Part shown: piece by piece, positions 48,733-59,155 of the stretch | Layout of the letters: the number at the start of each line of letters is the position of its first letter | Numbering within the stretch: the first letter of the stretch is position 1 | Assembly: GCF_009833085.1 (NCBI RefSeq) | Contig: NZ_QRBZ01000026.1 | Location: 1-64,000 of the forward strand | Source of the DNA: Nitrosomonas oligotropha | Lineage (GTDB): Bacteria > Pseudomonadota > Gammaproteobacteria > Burkholderiales > Nitrosomonadaceae | Direction of reading: 5' to 3' | DNA length: 64,000 nucleotides | The notes under the pieces: model-generated | Database searches by the model: none | What the model saw: only the letters and a program-made list of their open reading frames with translations | Told to the model about the DNA's origin: nothing | Translations under genes and position numbers: made by a program

Positions 48733-51700
48733 TTAATCACCGCAACCTTTCTTTCCTTCCTTGATGTCTTTCACACTGCAATCGCCATAACTCACCACAT
48801 CAGTGCTCAACATGCTGACTCCCTTCTGTTTATTCTTGTCATCCTGATCGCGCCCGGAGCCTCCACGCGACGCGGATTGCGATGCCGATTGCGCCGCGCT
48901 GGCAGCAGCGCCATCCGCCCCGGCCACGCCGGTCGGCGCGACAACACTGGTTGGCACACCCACCGTGCCGCCCGAAGCTTGAATATTGGAAGCGCCAATC
49001 ACCGCCGTTGCTGCGATCACAATTTGACTGCCGCTGATACCCGCTTCACCGGCATCCACCACCCCCACCGGTGCGGCCAGTACCACATTTCCCTTACCGA
49101 CCGCTTGTATGCCGCTGCCGGACACGATCGGCGGGAAAATGGTGACGATGTTGCCGCGTTCGTCTACCACGCTGACTGGCGGCGGTGCGGAGATCGCTGA
49201 TTTAGCGCCTTTACCGGCATCGATACTGCCTTCGGACGACCACACGAGAATGTCTCCACCGAGTAAGGTAAAGACGCGAGACTGATTGACATTGAAATTG
49301 TCATTGACTACAGCACTGAGATTACCCTTCTGCTGCACGACCAGACCCAGTTGTTCCGGGGTTTTACGAATCCCCGCCAATTGTCCGGCCAGACCGACAT
49401 CGACATTACCCCCAGGCACCGCCAGATTGATGTCGCCACCGTCCAGCGTTTTAATCTGACTGAATACCAAGCCGAGATTTCCGCTATAGGATTCATCCGG
49501 GAAAAGCGTTTTGATCGCTTCAAAGCCGCGTTCGTAAAGATCCTTGCGTTTTGATTCGGGCGCAGCCGCCGCAGCCGATGCGGATTCTTTGATTTCATTG
49601 TAAAAAACATTCAACAACGTACCCAGATGCTGTCGTTGTTCGGCTTCCGGCAAATCGGCAAGCCCTTGCAGGATTTTTCGGTATTTGTCGGTATTCTCAT
49701 AACGCTTGATAAAACCGGTCAAATCCATTTTCCCGGCTAAACCGGTCAGAATCGTAATCGCCGCGCCGCCTTCGTCGCTCAACGTGCGGTTGAATAAATT
49801 ACCGATGGTTTGAATGCCGTTAGAGCTGCCGAGATTGATGCTTTCCCCAGCCAGCACTTGCAATTGACCTGGCCCGCCAAGCTCCAGCTTTCTGATATTG
49901 GAAAGAATATTTCCATCGTTATTGATGATCGTGTCGTACAGGATATTTCGTCCCGCCTGTACGCGAGTAATATCATCAGCCGCCAGATTCTGGCCTTTTA
50001 GGGTCAGATTCTTGATGTCCCGGCCAGCAACAAACTCGGCAGCTTTGGGTAAATAAAAGGTCGCTTCCTTATCGGTGGCGAATGCGATGTCACCCAGATG
50101 CGCAATGACCGCAGGTTTGCTGGCGTTGCCCAAATGCACCGGGACCGGCGCATTGATAAGGAGCGGATCCGGCGTGGTCAGATTAAGACGTTCGCGCGCG
50201 CGGATAATACCGCTGACCAAATTACCTTCGACTTGCTGCGCGGGTGACGCGATACCTGGCAGCAATGAAATATCCGTATTGGACATGCCGATATTAAAGA
50301 ACTGCGCGGCGCTTCTATCTGCGGATATATTTCTCTGCGCCAGCAACTCAAATTGACCTTGGGATGACGGAAACAATGTCATCGAATTATTGACACGAAT
50401 GTCGCCGGAGTACGCAACCGTTTTCAAAGTGCCGGGATACACGCTGAAACCGAATCCCGGTTCGGCGCTGTTATTCAGGACTACGCTGCCGCCGGTTGTC
50501 GAAAGTGCAATTGCACTGCGATCACTGTAAGTAAAGAAGCGCGAATCGGTACCGCCGGAACCGGCCGGTAAAGAATCCTGGCCGCGTATCGTGGGATTAT
50601 CCACCGATGCCACAACCAGGTCATTGCGCGCACTGACATTGACCTGCGCATCGCCCAGATGAAGTGCGGTGCCTGCTTCCGCCGATGCGGAATAACTGCC
50701 ACCCGCGGTTATATTGGCTTGTCCCTTGCCGACATAATATTCACCACCGGCGATGTTATTGCCCGCCGTAACCGACAATGCGCCACCGCCATTAATCACC
50801 GTACCGTTAGCGCTCCAAGTGGTGGAAAAACCGGAAATGGCGTTAATCGTCCCGAGCGGCTTACCCGTGGTAGGCAGCATTGCGGATAAATTGCGGATAT
50901 CGCCACCGGCTTCAATCGTAACTTCACCGCCGCCAAGCGCCCCGACATTCTGGTTAAATGTTCTAACGCCGCGGCTATTGAAAGTATCGCCGCTGATATT
51001 GATACCCCAGGCAGTGGGCCTGTGATTCACATCCCAAACACCGCTGCGCACCAGCCAGTCACTGATTTTTTGGCCGGTAGCAATGCCTTGTATGTCACCC
51101 CCGGCATGGATCGAGATATCGCCGCCTTGCGTCGGGTAATCCGCCACAACAAACTGCGTGCCCAGCAAAACCTCATTGGCAAAACCATACCGCAACACGC
51201 TGTTTAACCACGCCGGATCGAGCCGGTTCAAATAATTGGCGTCAGACTCGCCGGAAAAACGCGCAGGAGCGCCAGGGATACTGCCCGCTAATAACTGACC
51301 GCGCGTGTACTGTGCGGGGGTACCCATGGTATACATCGCTGCCGCGGCTTTTGCATCGTCGGGATTACTCAAGTAGCGCACATCATTTCCCGCTTCCACA
51401 TCGATACTGCCGGTACCTGTCCGGACAACCACCTGGGCCGGGCTTGATCGAGTATCGGTTGCTGCCAGATTGATATCGCCGCCTGCATATAGACCATAAC
51501 TCCAGGATAAGCCTGGCTGTATCATGTCAGGGAAACGGTTTTCCGGTTTCTGGCCTACGATGGGGGTTCTCGCGAAGGCGTCGGTTAATGAAGCATTGAT
51601 ATTGAGATTGTTATTGGCTCTCAGAGTGAGAAAGCCCGGCAATGTTTTTTGTCCGTCCGAAGCCGAATAGCGCCAGTTGGAATCCCAGCTCAGCGTTTTT

Positions 51701-54700
51701 TCATTCCACGCACCTTCCATGAAATCCCAGCGATCTTGCAGCGTCAAATCACCTTTGCTTTGTATTTCTATGCCCGGCAAAAATTGCAGAGCCGTTCCGG
51801 AAAGATTCGCCAGCGACGGCCTGTTCGCCATGAATGCAGCGGTGTCGGCTTTCCACGCTTGAATGGCATCACTCGTAATCACCGATTGACCGGAATAAAC
51901 CCGGGCCGCTTCGAGCACAGCGTGATTCGGATCAGCGCCGGTAATGCGCGTATTGATCGCTGTAACGTTAACGGCATGATTCGTATCCCTGCCGGTGCGT
52001 AAATGGACATCCCCGCCAGCGCCGCCACTACCGCCGGAAACATCGATCGTTGCGCCGGAAGCGGATAAATCCAGCAAGCCGCTGCCAGTATCCTGCCGGT
52101 GCACGGTATCCAAGGTCACGCTGCCGCCTTGTGCGCCATTCGCACTTGCTTTAGCCGCAATTACGCCGGTGGAGCCCAACGCGATGCCATTAGCGCCATA
52201 GATATTGACTGAACCGGCAGCATCGCCCCCGGCATCGATCCGGCCTGCAATAGTGACTTTCCCTTGATCGGCAGTCAGATTGAATTGATCGGCTTTGATC
52301 GTATCAGCCGCAGCGATTGCGATATCGCCATGACGCTGGCGCAGGCTCAATTCCTGATTAAATCCCGCTTCCGCTAATTTGGCATTCAACGCCGACAAAC
52401 CATCCGCGCCAAAATTATCCGCATCCAAGCGGATGCTTCCGCCTCGGGTGTTTGCAGAAGCCGATGCATCAATGTCGCCATGCCAATTGAACTGACCTTT
52501 GGGAACTTGAACGTGCAACGTACCGGCCTTGCTGGCATGCTCAATCTGATTGGCTGCGCTACCCGCCGCACCGGCAAGACGGATGTTCGCATCGCTTTCA
52601 AAATTAATATTCCCGGCATCGGCCGACAATACAACGCGCCCCGCTGGCGCATATCGAGTCAGTTCTGCGAATGGCACGGCACGGCCCGAAACATCGATCT
52701 GCGCACCGTTATTCAGATTGATATCACCGGCCAGCGCATGTAACTCAAGAATACCCCCCGGCAGATCAAAGAAACCATTACCGGCAATTGCATTGGCTGT
52801 TAGCGACCATGCCGATCCCAGCCCTGCCGATCTTCCCGGCACAGTGCTGCCCAGCCGGTTAAAGTTGATTTGGTGACCACTGGCATCAATACGCGTAGTG
52901 GAACCGGAATTACCGGCAAAATAAGCGGCATTCAAATTCAGGTCTCCGGCTACGCTTAACGAACCTGGCTTGGCCAAAGTGCTATTGCCGGTTTGCGCAT
53001 CCTGCATTAACCCCAATCCGGTAATCGCATTGGACACATTGAAGGTGGCGTTACCGAAACCGGAAATGGCATAGTCGCCTTCCGCCAGCAGAATATTTTT
53101 CGCATTCAGCGTTAACGCGCCTGTGCCCGTGCCGGTCCGAGCGGAATTGAAGCCCGGATTTCTGAAAGTAACGCTATCCGCATTGATCTGCGCACCGAGA
53201 CCCGCATTATTGAAGCCATTGATTCGCGCCGCATTGATATCAAGCTGCTTCGATTGCAAAACGACATCGCCGTACAAATCGAAATCGGATGTACTGATCA
53301 ACTTCAGCTCAGTGAGATTCAAGGGAATATTCTTCAGCACCAGCCCTTCGGTGCCAAGCGGCGCGGCGCCCGCGCTGATGCGACTGGATTTCAACGCCAG
53401 CGAACCACCATTCATATCGATAAGACCGTCGAATACCGTATTTCTGGTGGAATCGAGCGCCATTGAAGCATCCGCTTTCAGCCGCGCGCCTTCTTCAATG
53501 GTCAAAACACCGGTACTGCCGGTAACACTGCGGTCACGGTTCAACCCTACTTGATTGAAGGAAGAAACCCGCAACAATGCACCATCGCTATTGGTTGCCC
53601 CGCTGTTCTCGATAAACAGATCCGCTGCCGTGCCGCTGCCATCTTTTTTGCTTTCGATCAGCGCACCGGAAGAAACTCTCACTTCATCACGCGCCGCGAG
53701 AATAACTTCCTGGCCCTGCAAATGACTATTTCCATCGATATTCAGGTTTTGTGCGGTTACCGTTACCCGCTGCCCTCTCGTATCTTTTCCACGCACCCCG
53801 CCGAGCAGCAGGCTGGGTGCATTTAAGCGATTCAGATCGTCAGCCAGCAATTTGACTGTGCCGGGAACCGGCGCGAGCAAATCCTCCTGGCGGCCTACAA
53901 TGGCTAAGCGGTCGGCACTGATATCCACTTGCCCGCCCCTGCCGTTTTTGGCTGGAGACGCCGCCAGATCGGCTGCCAGCGTCAGATGCTCACGTGTGGT
54001 GATTGCCAGACTGCCCGCATCCTCGGGCAACTGTGGACGGGCGATGCCCTTTTGCTCTGCTGCTTTGGCAAAAAACTGATTGGCAGAATAATTGGTGTAC
54101 TCGGAGAAGACTCTCGCCTGTGTTCCCGGCGCCACCGAGAAACCTTGCGTGCGGGGATTTTGAATATCGGCGGCGGCTGTGCCATAGTGCCCGGAAACGA
54201 TCGTTGCACCGGTAAAATCAGTAAAGCGCTGGCTCGGTGTAATGTCCGGAATGTCCGGTCTTGGTGTGACCAGATACGCGCCGGGCAACAAGGCGTAGTG
54301 TGCGGGCAGTAAGGCATACCAGCCTTCTTTCAAGGCGGAACCGGCGCTCAGATACACGCTATCGCCAACATGCAAATTCGCTGATGAAAACTCCAGCGGA
54401 TCGATCGGCGTCAGAGCCGGATTGAAACCTGGCAGCACTGCGAATTTAGGAACATAACCGGCAACACGCGAATCCAGAATATCGCGTGATCCGCCCGGAC
54501 CCGGAATGAATTCGTAGGCATACAAATCGCCACCGCCCGACAAATCAAGCTTGGCGCCTTGCTGTAACTCAATGTTGGTGCCCGTCAGCACCAGCCGTTT
54601 TTCCGGCGGCGACGAAATCAGCCGGTTAATTGCGCCATCGGCTGTCATCGGGTACAACCAATTAATACCCGCCGCACCGCGGCCGAACGGTACGGTTAAG

Positions 54701-57700
54701 CTGTTGCCCGATACCGAAGTATAACTGCCGGGCGCCAATTCCAAATAATTGCCGGCATTCAGATTGATACTACCGAATGGAACCTTGATGGTGCCTTGCT
54801 GCTTAATGTTCGGCGCGTTGATCGTCAGACTGCCGCCTGCGGAGAGCACAGGTGCTTGTGCACCGGCGCCTTGCTGAATGGTCAGTGTTTCCTGGCCTGT
54901 ACCGCCGAGCGCAAAGGTATAGTCGGTCAATGTCGCGGTATACAATTGCGAGGCGGTTATCGCCAAATCGCCCGCAAATTTGAATGTGCCGAGAAAGTTT
55001 TTCGTGTCCGGTCTTATCTGAATGCCCACGGCACGCACATCGCCTTCGCTGAACAATTCAGCCTGGCCAAAACCGTTAAAACTCAGGCCGCCAACCAAAT
55101 CAATCCCTTTCGCCGCCACCGAAAACCGCCCTGCACCGCCTGCTGCATTCGGCGCCAGCCGGGAATCGAATAAGCCTTGCGATAATTGCGTATCGATACG
55201 GCTTTGCGTGGATCCCAGCGCTGCATAGGTCGTGTTCAGACTGACCTGGCTACCGGAAGTCTCGATACTCGGCGTATCCAGAATGATTTCCTTATGTGCT
55301 GCCAGCTGCATATCGCCATTAAAACGAATGCTTCCGCGATATTGCCCATCGCCGCCAAGCACATCGGTTTTAAGCTGTAATGCGTTGAATCCCGAGTGGC
55401 TTAATTGATCATTGTTGAAAAAAGCCAAGCCATTGTAGCGTTCCGTATTGATATTACCGCCCAGCGATAAATCGCCCGGTATCACAGAGTCTGACGCGGC
55501 TGAAATGACAATGCTGCGCGGTCTATTGGTAAGCGCGGTCACATCGTCCGGGAAAAAGCCGCCGCCCACGGGAAATTCGGGTTTATCGCGCAGCCCTTTG
55601 TTGATTTCGGCGGACAGTGTGCCGCCGCCGGAAGCCGTGCCGCCATCCGCCTTGAAGGTACCGTCGATTAGCATTCCTTCGCCCGCTTTCAAAGTGACTT
55701 GACCGCCAAACGAAGGAATATCGCGCGAGACCGGCACAAATGCATTGCCGCTTTGATCCGGTTCACGAAAATCAACGCGCTCGCGCGTACCGCTCACATC
55801 GATTAAAGAGCCGGCATAACTGACGATGTAGCCCCTGTTGGCGATGAGATCGATATGCCCGCCCGGCAAAACATCGCCCATGTGCAAGCCATAAGGATTC
55901 AACTGTTCTTTGAAAACACCCCGTGCATTCAGACTGCTGTTTGCACCCAGCCAGATGCCTTGCGCGTTATAAAAACCGGTGTCGCCACGCGCTGGCGGAT
56001 CGATGGTTGCGCTGATTGTTCCGGCGGGTGCATCGATGCTGCCTTCGATCAGGATAGAAGTTGCCGAATTCATCTCAACCCGGCCGCCGATATCGGTTTT
56101 AATCGATGCGCCTGCGCCAATTTTCAATTGCTCCTGGCGATTCTGCGCGATCGACGGCGCGACTGAAAGATGCAGATTGGTGGGCTGGCGGATGGCTTCC
56201 GGTAATGTCACGATCGAACTGAATGCCGTCAAATCAGCGCCGGTAGGCTGGGTAGCAGCATTGGTCGACAAATAAAAATTCTGCTGAACGGGACGGACGC
56301 TGACATTATCGGCCACTTTCAGTCCGTAAAGATTCGCGCTCAAACTAAAATCGGAGAAACCGCCTTGCTGGAAAAATTCCGGCGCCAGCACCAAAGGCTG
56401 GACAGCCGAAGCGGAACGCGCGGGCACATCCGCGGCGCTGCCAATAACCACTTCATTGGAAGCCAAATGCAGCTTACCGCCTTGATTGAGCGCGAAGGCC
56501 GATAACTCGCCATCGAGTATCAAGCTGGATGATTTACCGCCGGGCTCGACAGTGGCCGCTTCAAGATGAATCGATCCGCCGCGTCCCGCCCGGGTGCCGC
56601 CAATGATTTGCAACCAAGCGCCGCCATTGGCATTGATCAGGCTGCCATCATTTAACCGCAAATCCCCCTGTTCGCTGATCAGCGTGACCGAGCCGCCATC
56701 AACCGATACCGAAGCCAATGGCAAGCCCGAACGGATGTTTTGCTGATCATTCACCCAACGCCCGCTGACATCGATTTGTGAATGCGCGCCCAAGGTTATG
56801 GGGTTCGGCAGCAACTGATCGCTATTGACGACCACCGGCTTGAAAGTGATTTCTCCGGACGGTGCTGTCAGCGATCCTTGAATTTCGCTACCGCTCGCCG
56901 CTACCGTCAACTTGCCGCCTATCGGCAACTCAAGTTGCACATCCGGGCCGATGGTAACCGAACCGTTGGTCGTGACACTGACGTTCCGCACTCCGGATTT
57001 TTTCAGATTTTCCGCATCGATATTCAGTGCGATGGGTTCTTTTTTATTAGCCTCGCGCGGTATTGGCGCATTCGGTTTCAGTGCCGGTACCGGCGGATCC
57101 ATGTTCTGGCTGAATACGACGTTTTGTTTACCGAACAGGTTGTTCTGGCTTAAATCGATCGACAGATTGCTGCCATCGGCGCGCTGAGCTTGTTGTCTTT
57201 GCAAGGAACCATCGACAGTCGTGCCATCCAGAACACCATTGAGCATCGCTTCATAGGTATTAATCGCCAGATTACCGCCTGCTTTACCTTCGATATAGCC
57301 GTGCTCAAAGTGCTTGAGCGCCATGCCGGAAATCGTCCAGCTTTCGGTAATGCCCCATTTCGGATGAAATTTAGTGAATTGATTCAGGATGGCGTCATAA
57401 GGACGGTTGGGATCGGCGTGTGCAATATCGGAAACAAAGCCGCCGGAAACTACTTTAGTGGTTTCGATATAGCCATCGCGATAGGCAACCGTACCACCGG
57501 AGAAATCTATCTTGCTGCCTGCTTGCGTAATGACATCGCCGCTGGAAGTCAAATTGATGGAACCGCCCGCTGTGCTGCGCTCATCGATATTCCGTTCAAT
57601 ACGATCAACCGCACCCTTGATATCGGCGATCGGAATGGTGGCGCTGGTCAGTACGCCGGTATTCGGGTCATAAACCAGCGTTGCATCGCGCAAATCAACC

Positions 57701-59121
57701 GATACTTTCTCGGCAAATAAAACGCCATTGCGTTGAAAAGGGGCATCGCGCAATTCGTTCTTGCGCAACTCGACTTGCACCACATTACGTTCCATCGGTA
57801 ACACGACGTTCTTGACCCCGGATGCATCGATTATGCTGCCGGTTTCAAGATAGATGCGGGCGCTTCCTTTAATGGACGCATCGGCCAGATTATCCAATGC
57901 CTTGACATCGATAATCCCGGACTTTGCTTCGAGCACGGAGCGTTCTTTCAAATGAACTTCGTGTGCGCTGATTTCAATTCTGGAGGATTCCTGCGGCTGC
58001 GCATCGATGGCCTTCGCCGTCTTATCGGCATCCAGGTCAACGCTGGTGCGGCTGCCTTCGGCCAGCGTCACGGTAGCGCTTTTGCCTAAACCATCATCCT
58101 TTTCAGTTCTGCGTGTTGTAACACTGCCTGTTAATTTACCGCCCGTGCCGCTCGGATCCTGAATGCCTTCACGCGCCAGCAGCCGGACTGATCCGTCCAA
58201 TTGCACCGACGTAGTCGCCGACGCAATGCCTTCCTGATTCACGGCAAAGCCGATCAAACTGGCATTGCCGCGCTCCGCCAGAATCTTACCGATATTGTTG
58301 ACTTCACCGCCGGTTCCGACTTCGACCAAAAGCCCGCGAATATCGGATTTGGTGCCGGCCTCCTGCAAATACACTTTATCTTGCGCCCCGGCGAGAATGG
58401 TCTGTCCGCCCGGTGTTTGAATCGTACCGGCATTGGTGACCACAGGCGCCGCCAGTATCACACGGCCGCTATCACCGCTGGTTTTAATCTGCGCGCCGGG
58501 TTCGACAAAAATCTGAATCTTTATTTTTTCGCCATTCGGATCCAGGATGAACTGCCCCAGCTCGTTCTTCAGATAAATTTCATTTTTGCCTTGCAAGGCT
58601 GCGGCATTATTGATATCGAAAACCTTGGTGATACCACGCTGGAATGTTTCTTCGCTGATACCCAAGGTAGTGGCTACCAAGGCATTCACATTGACTTGCG
58701 AATCCTTACCGAAAAGAAAGCCGTTTTGATTGACCAGATAGACTTGGCCATTGGCCGTCAAGGAACCGAGAATACGGCTGGGATCGGCCTGGTGAATATT
58801 GTTTAATGAAATAGCCGTTGCGGAAGGCTGATCAAATCTGACACTGTTATGTTCACCGATATTGAAGCTCTGCCACTCCAGCGTCGCCCGGTCCGAGATC
58901 TGTTTAATAATCATGTTGTCACCGGAAATACTGGCGGCAGCTTGCCCATGCGATGCGAGTGCGGCAGAATCAACCGGCACCGGCAATTCGGCGCGGACAT
59001 CGTAACTGTTGCTTATCAAGGTGATGCTACCGGCCAATAGAGTGCGTATCGCCAAAAACAATGGTTTTAGCTGGAAACTATCATTCGCGTATGTTGATTG
59101 TTTGTTCTTGTTCTTGTTCAT
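48733..59121 (-). CDS. Giant filamentous-haemagglutinin-like exoprotein (TpsA)
   Basis: About 3462 residues. A long N-terminal export signal (to about residue 45, ending YDVRAE) precedes a TPS secretion domain (roughly 45-300) with VYLVNQNGFLFGKDSQVNVNALVATT. The rest is parallel beta-helix repeat material, with a C-terminal FHA-family region ending in VSMLSTDVVSYGDCSVKDIKEGKKGCGD-type sequence. By eye the only two cysteines are those near the end (12 residues apart), suggesting a disulphide-tethered anchor as in HMW1-type proteins. GAGG lies six bases before ATG 59121; the in-frame TTG at 59127 is less likely. It follows its transporter by 34 bases. Confidence 0.93.
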   Translation of the reverse strand: MNKNKNKQSTYANDSFQLKPLFLAIRTLLAGSITLISNSYDVRAELPVPVDSAALASHGQAAASISGDNMIIKQISDRATLEWQSFNIGEHNSVRFDQPSATAISLNNIHQADPSRILGSLTANGQVYLVNQNGFLFGKDSQVNVNALVATTLGISEETFQRGITKVFDINNAAALQGKNEIYLKNELGQFILDPNGEKIKIQIFVEPGAQIKTSGDSGRVILAAPVVTNAGTIQTPGGQTILAGAQDKVYLQEAGTKSDIRGLLVEVGTGGEVNNIGKILAERGNASLIGFAVNQEGIASATTSVQLDGSVRLLAREGIQDPSGTGGKLTGSVTTRRTEKDDGLGKSATVTLAEGSRTSVDLDADKTAKAIDAQPQESSRIEISAHEVHLKERSVLEAKSGIIDVKALDNLADASIKGSARIYLETGSIIDASGVKNVVLPMERNVVQVELRKNELRDAPFQRNGVLFAEKVSVDLRDATLVYDPNTGVLTSATIPIADIKGAVDRIERNIDERSTAGGSINLTSSGDVITQAGSKIDFSGGTVAYRDGYIETTKVVSGGFVSDIAHADPNRPYDAILNQFTKFHPKWGITESWTISGMALKHFEHGYIEGKAGGNLAINTYEAMLNGVLDGTTVDGSLQRQQAQRADGSNLSIDLSQNNLFGKQNVVFSQNMDPPVPALKPNAPIPREANKKEPIALNIDAENLKKSGVRNVSVTTNGSVTIGPDVQLELPIGGKLTVAASGSEIQGSLTAPSGEITFKPVVVNSDQLLPNPITLGAHSQIDVSGRWVNDQQNIRSGLPLASVSVDGGSVTLISEQGDLRLNDGSLINANGGAWLQIIGGTRAGRGGSIHLEAATVEPGGKSSSLILDGELSAFALNQGGKLHLASNEVVIGSAADVPARSASAVQPLVLAPEFFQQGGFSDFSLSANLYGLKVADNVSVRPVQQNFYLSTNAATQPTGADLTAFSSIVTLPEAIRQPTNLHLSVAPSIAQNRQEQLKIGAGASIKTDIGGRVEMNSATSILIEGSIDAPAGTISATIDPPARGDTGFYNAQGIWLGANSSLNARGVFKEQLNPYGLHMGDVLPGGHIDLIANRGYIVSYAGSLIDVSGTRERVDFREPDQSGNAFVPVSRDIPSFGGQVTLKAGEGMLIDGTFKADGGTASGGGTLSAEINKGLRDKPEFPVGGGFFPDDVTALTNRPRSIVISAASDSVIPGDLSLGGNINTERYNGLAFFNNDQLSHSGFNALQLKTDVLGGDGQYRGSIRFNGDMQLAAHKEIILDTPSIETSGSQVSLNTTYAALGSTQSRIDTQLSQGLFDSRLAPNAAGGAGRFSVAAKGIDLVGGLSFNGFGQAELFSEGDVRAVGIQIRPDTKNFLGTFKFAGDLAITASQLYTATLTDYTFALGGTGQETLTIQQGAGAQAPVLSAGGSLTINAPNIKQQGTIKVPFGSINLNAGNYLELAPGSYTSVSGNSLTVPFGRGAAGINWLYPMTADGAINRLISSPPEKRLVLTGTNIELQQGAKLDLSGGGDLYAYEFIPGPGGSRDILDSRVAGYVPKFAVLPGFNPALTPIDPLEFSSANLHVGDSVYLSAGSALKEGWYALLPAHYALLPGAYLVTPRPDIPDITPSQRFTDFTGATIVSGHYGTAAADIQNPRTQGFSVAPGTQARVFSEYTNYSANQFFAKAAEQKGIARPQLPEDAGSLAITTREHLTLAADLAASPAKNGRGGQVDISADRLAIVGRQEDLLAPVPGTVKLLADDLNRLNAPSLLLGGVRGKDTRGQRVTVTAQNLNIDGNSHLQGQEVILAARDEVRVSSGALIESKKDGSGTAADLFIENSGATNSDGALLRVSSFNQVGLNRDRSVTGSTGVLTIEEGARLKADASMALDSTRNTVFDGLIDMNGGSLALKSSRISAGAAPLGTEGLVLKNIPLNLTELKLISTSDFDLYGDVVLQSKQLDINAARINGFNNAGLGAQINADSVTFRNPGFNSARTGTGTGALTLNAKNILLAEGDYAISGFGNATFNVSNAITGLGLMQDAQTGNSTLAKPGSLSVAGDLNLNAAYFAGNSGSTTRIDASGHQINFNRLGSTVPGRSAGLGSAWSLTANAIAGNGFFDLPGGILELHALAGDINLNNGAQIDVSGRAVPFAELTRYAPAGRVVLSADAGNINFESDANIRLAGAAGSAANQIEHASKAGTLHVQVPKGQFNWHGDIDASASANTRGGSIRLDADNFGADGLSALNAKLAEAGFNQELSLRQRHGDIAIAAADTIKADQFNLTADQGKVTIAGRIDAGGDAAGSVNIYGANGIALGSTGVIAAKASANGAQGGSVTLDTVHRQDTGSGLLDLSASGATIDVSGGSGGAGGDVHLRTGRDTNHAVNVTAINTRITGADPNHAVLEAARVYSGQSVITSDAIQAWKADTAAFMANRPSLANLSGTALQFLPGIEIQSKGDLTLQDRWDFMEGAWNEKTLSWDSNWRYSASDGQKTLPGFLTLRANNNLNINASLTDAFARTPIVGQKPENRFPDMIQPGLSWSYGLYAGGDINLAATDTRSSPAQVVVRTGTGSIDVEAGNDVRYLSNPDDAKAAAAMYTMGTPAQYTRGQLLAGSIPGAPARFSGESDANYLNRLDPAWLNSVLRYGFANEVLLGTQFVVADYPTQGGDISIHAGGDIQGIATGQKISDWLVRSGVWDVNHRPTAWGINISGDTFNSRGVRTFNQNVGALGGGEVTIEAGGDIRNLSAMLPTTGKPLGTINAISGFSTTWSANGTVINGGGALSVTAGNNIAGGEYYVGKGQANITAGGSYSASAEAGTALHLGDAQVNVSARNDLVVASVDNPTIRGQDSLPAGSGGTDSRFFTYSDRSAIALSTTGGSVVLNNSAEPGFGFSVYPGTLKTVAYSGDIRVNNSMTLFPSSQGQFELLAQRNISADRSAAQFFNIGMSNTDISLLPGIASPAQQVEGNLVSGIIRARERLNLTTPDPLLINAPVPVHLGNASKPAVIAHLGDIAFATDKEATFYLPKAAEFVAGRDIKNLTLKGQNLAADDITRVQAGRNILYDTIINNDGNILSNIRKLELGGPGQLQVLAGESINLGSSNGIQTIGNLFNRTLSDEGGAAITILTGLAGKMDLTGFIKRYENTDKYRKILQGLADLPEAEQRQHLGTLLNVFYNEIKESASAAAAAPESKRKDLYERGFEAIKTLFPDESYSGNLGLVFSQIKTLDGGDINLAVPGGNVDVGLAGQLAGIRKTPEQLGLVVQQKGNLSAVVNDNFNVNQSRVFTLLGGDILVWSSEGSIDAGKGAKSAISAPPPVSVVDERGNIVTIFPPIVSGSGIQAVGKGNVVLAAPVGVVDAGEAGISGSQIVIAATAVIGASNIQASGGTVGVPTSVVAPTGVAGADGAAASAAQSASQSASRGGSGRDQDDKNKQKGVSMLSTDVVSYGDCSVKDIKEGKKGCGD

Positions 59122-59155
59122 ACTCAACCTCTATTTGATAGGCGCTCAGAAAAAT

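Noticed and set aside
57190-58806. Plus-strand open frames inside tpsA (for example 57190-57720 and 58201-58806)
   Set aside because: They lie opposite the long, repetitive tpsA gene; the sequences are low in family-like character and reflect its codon bias.
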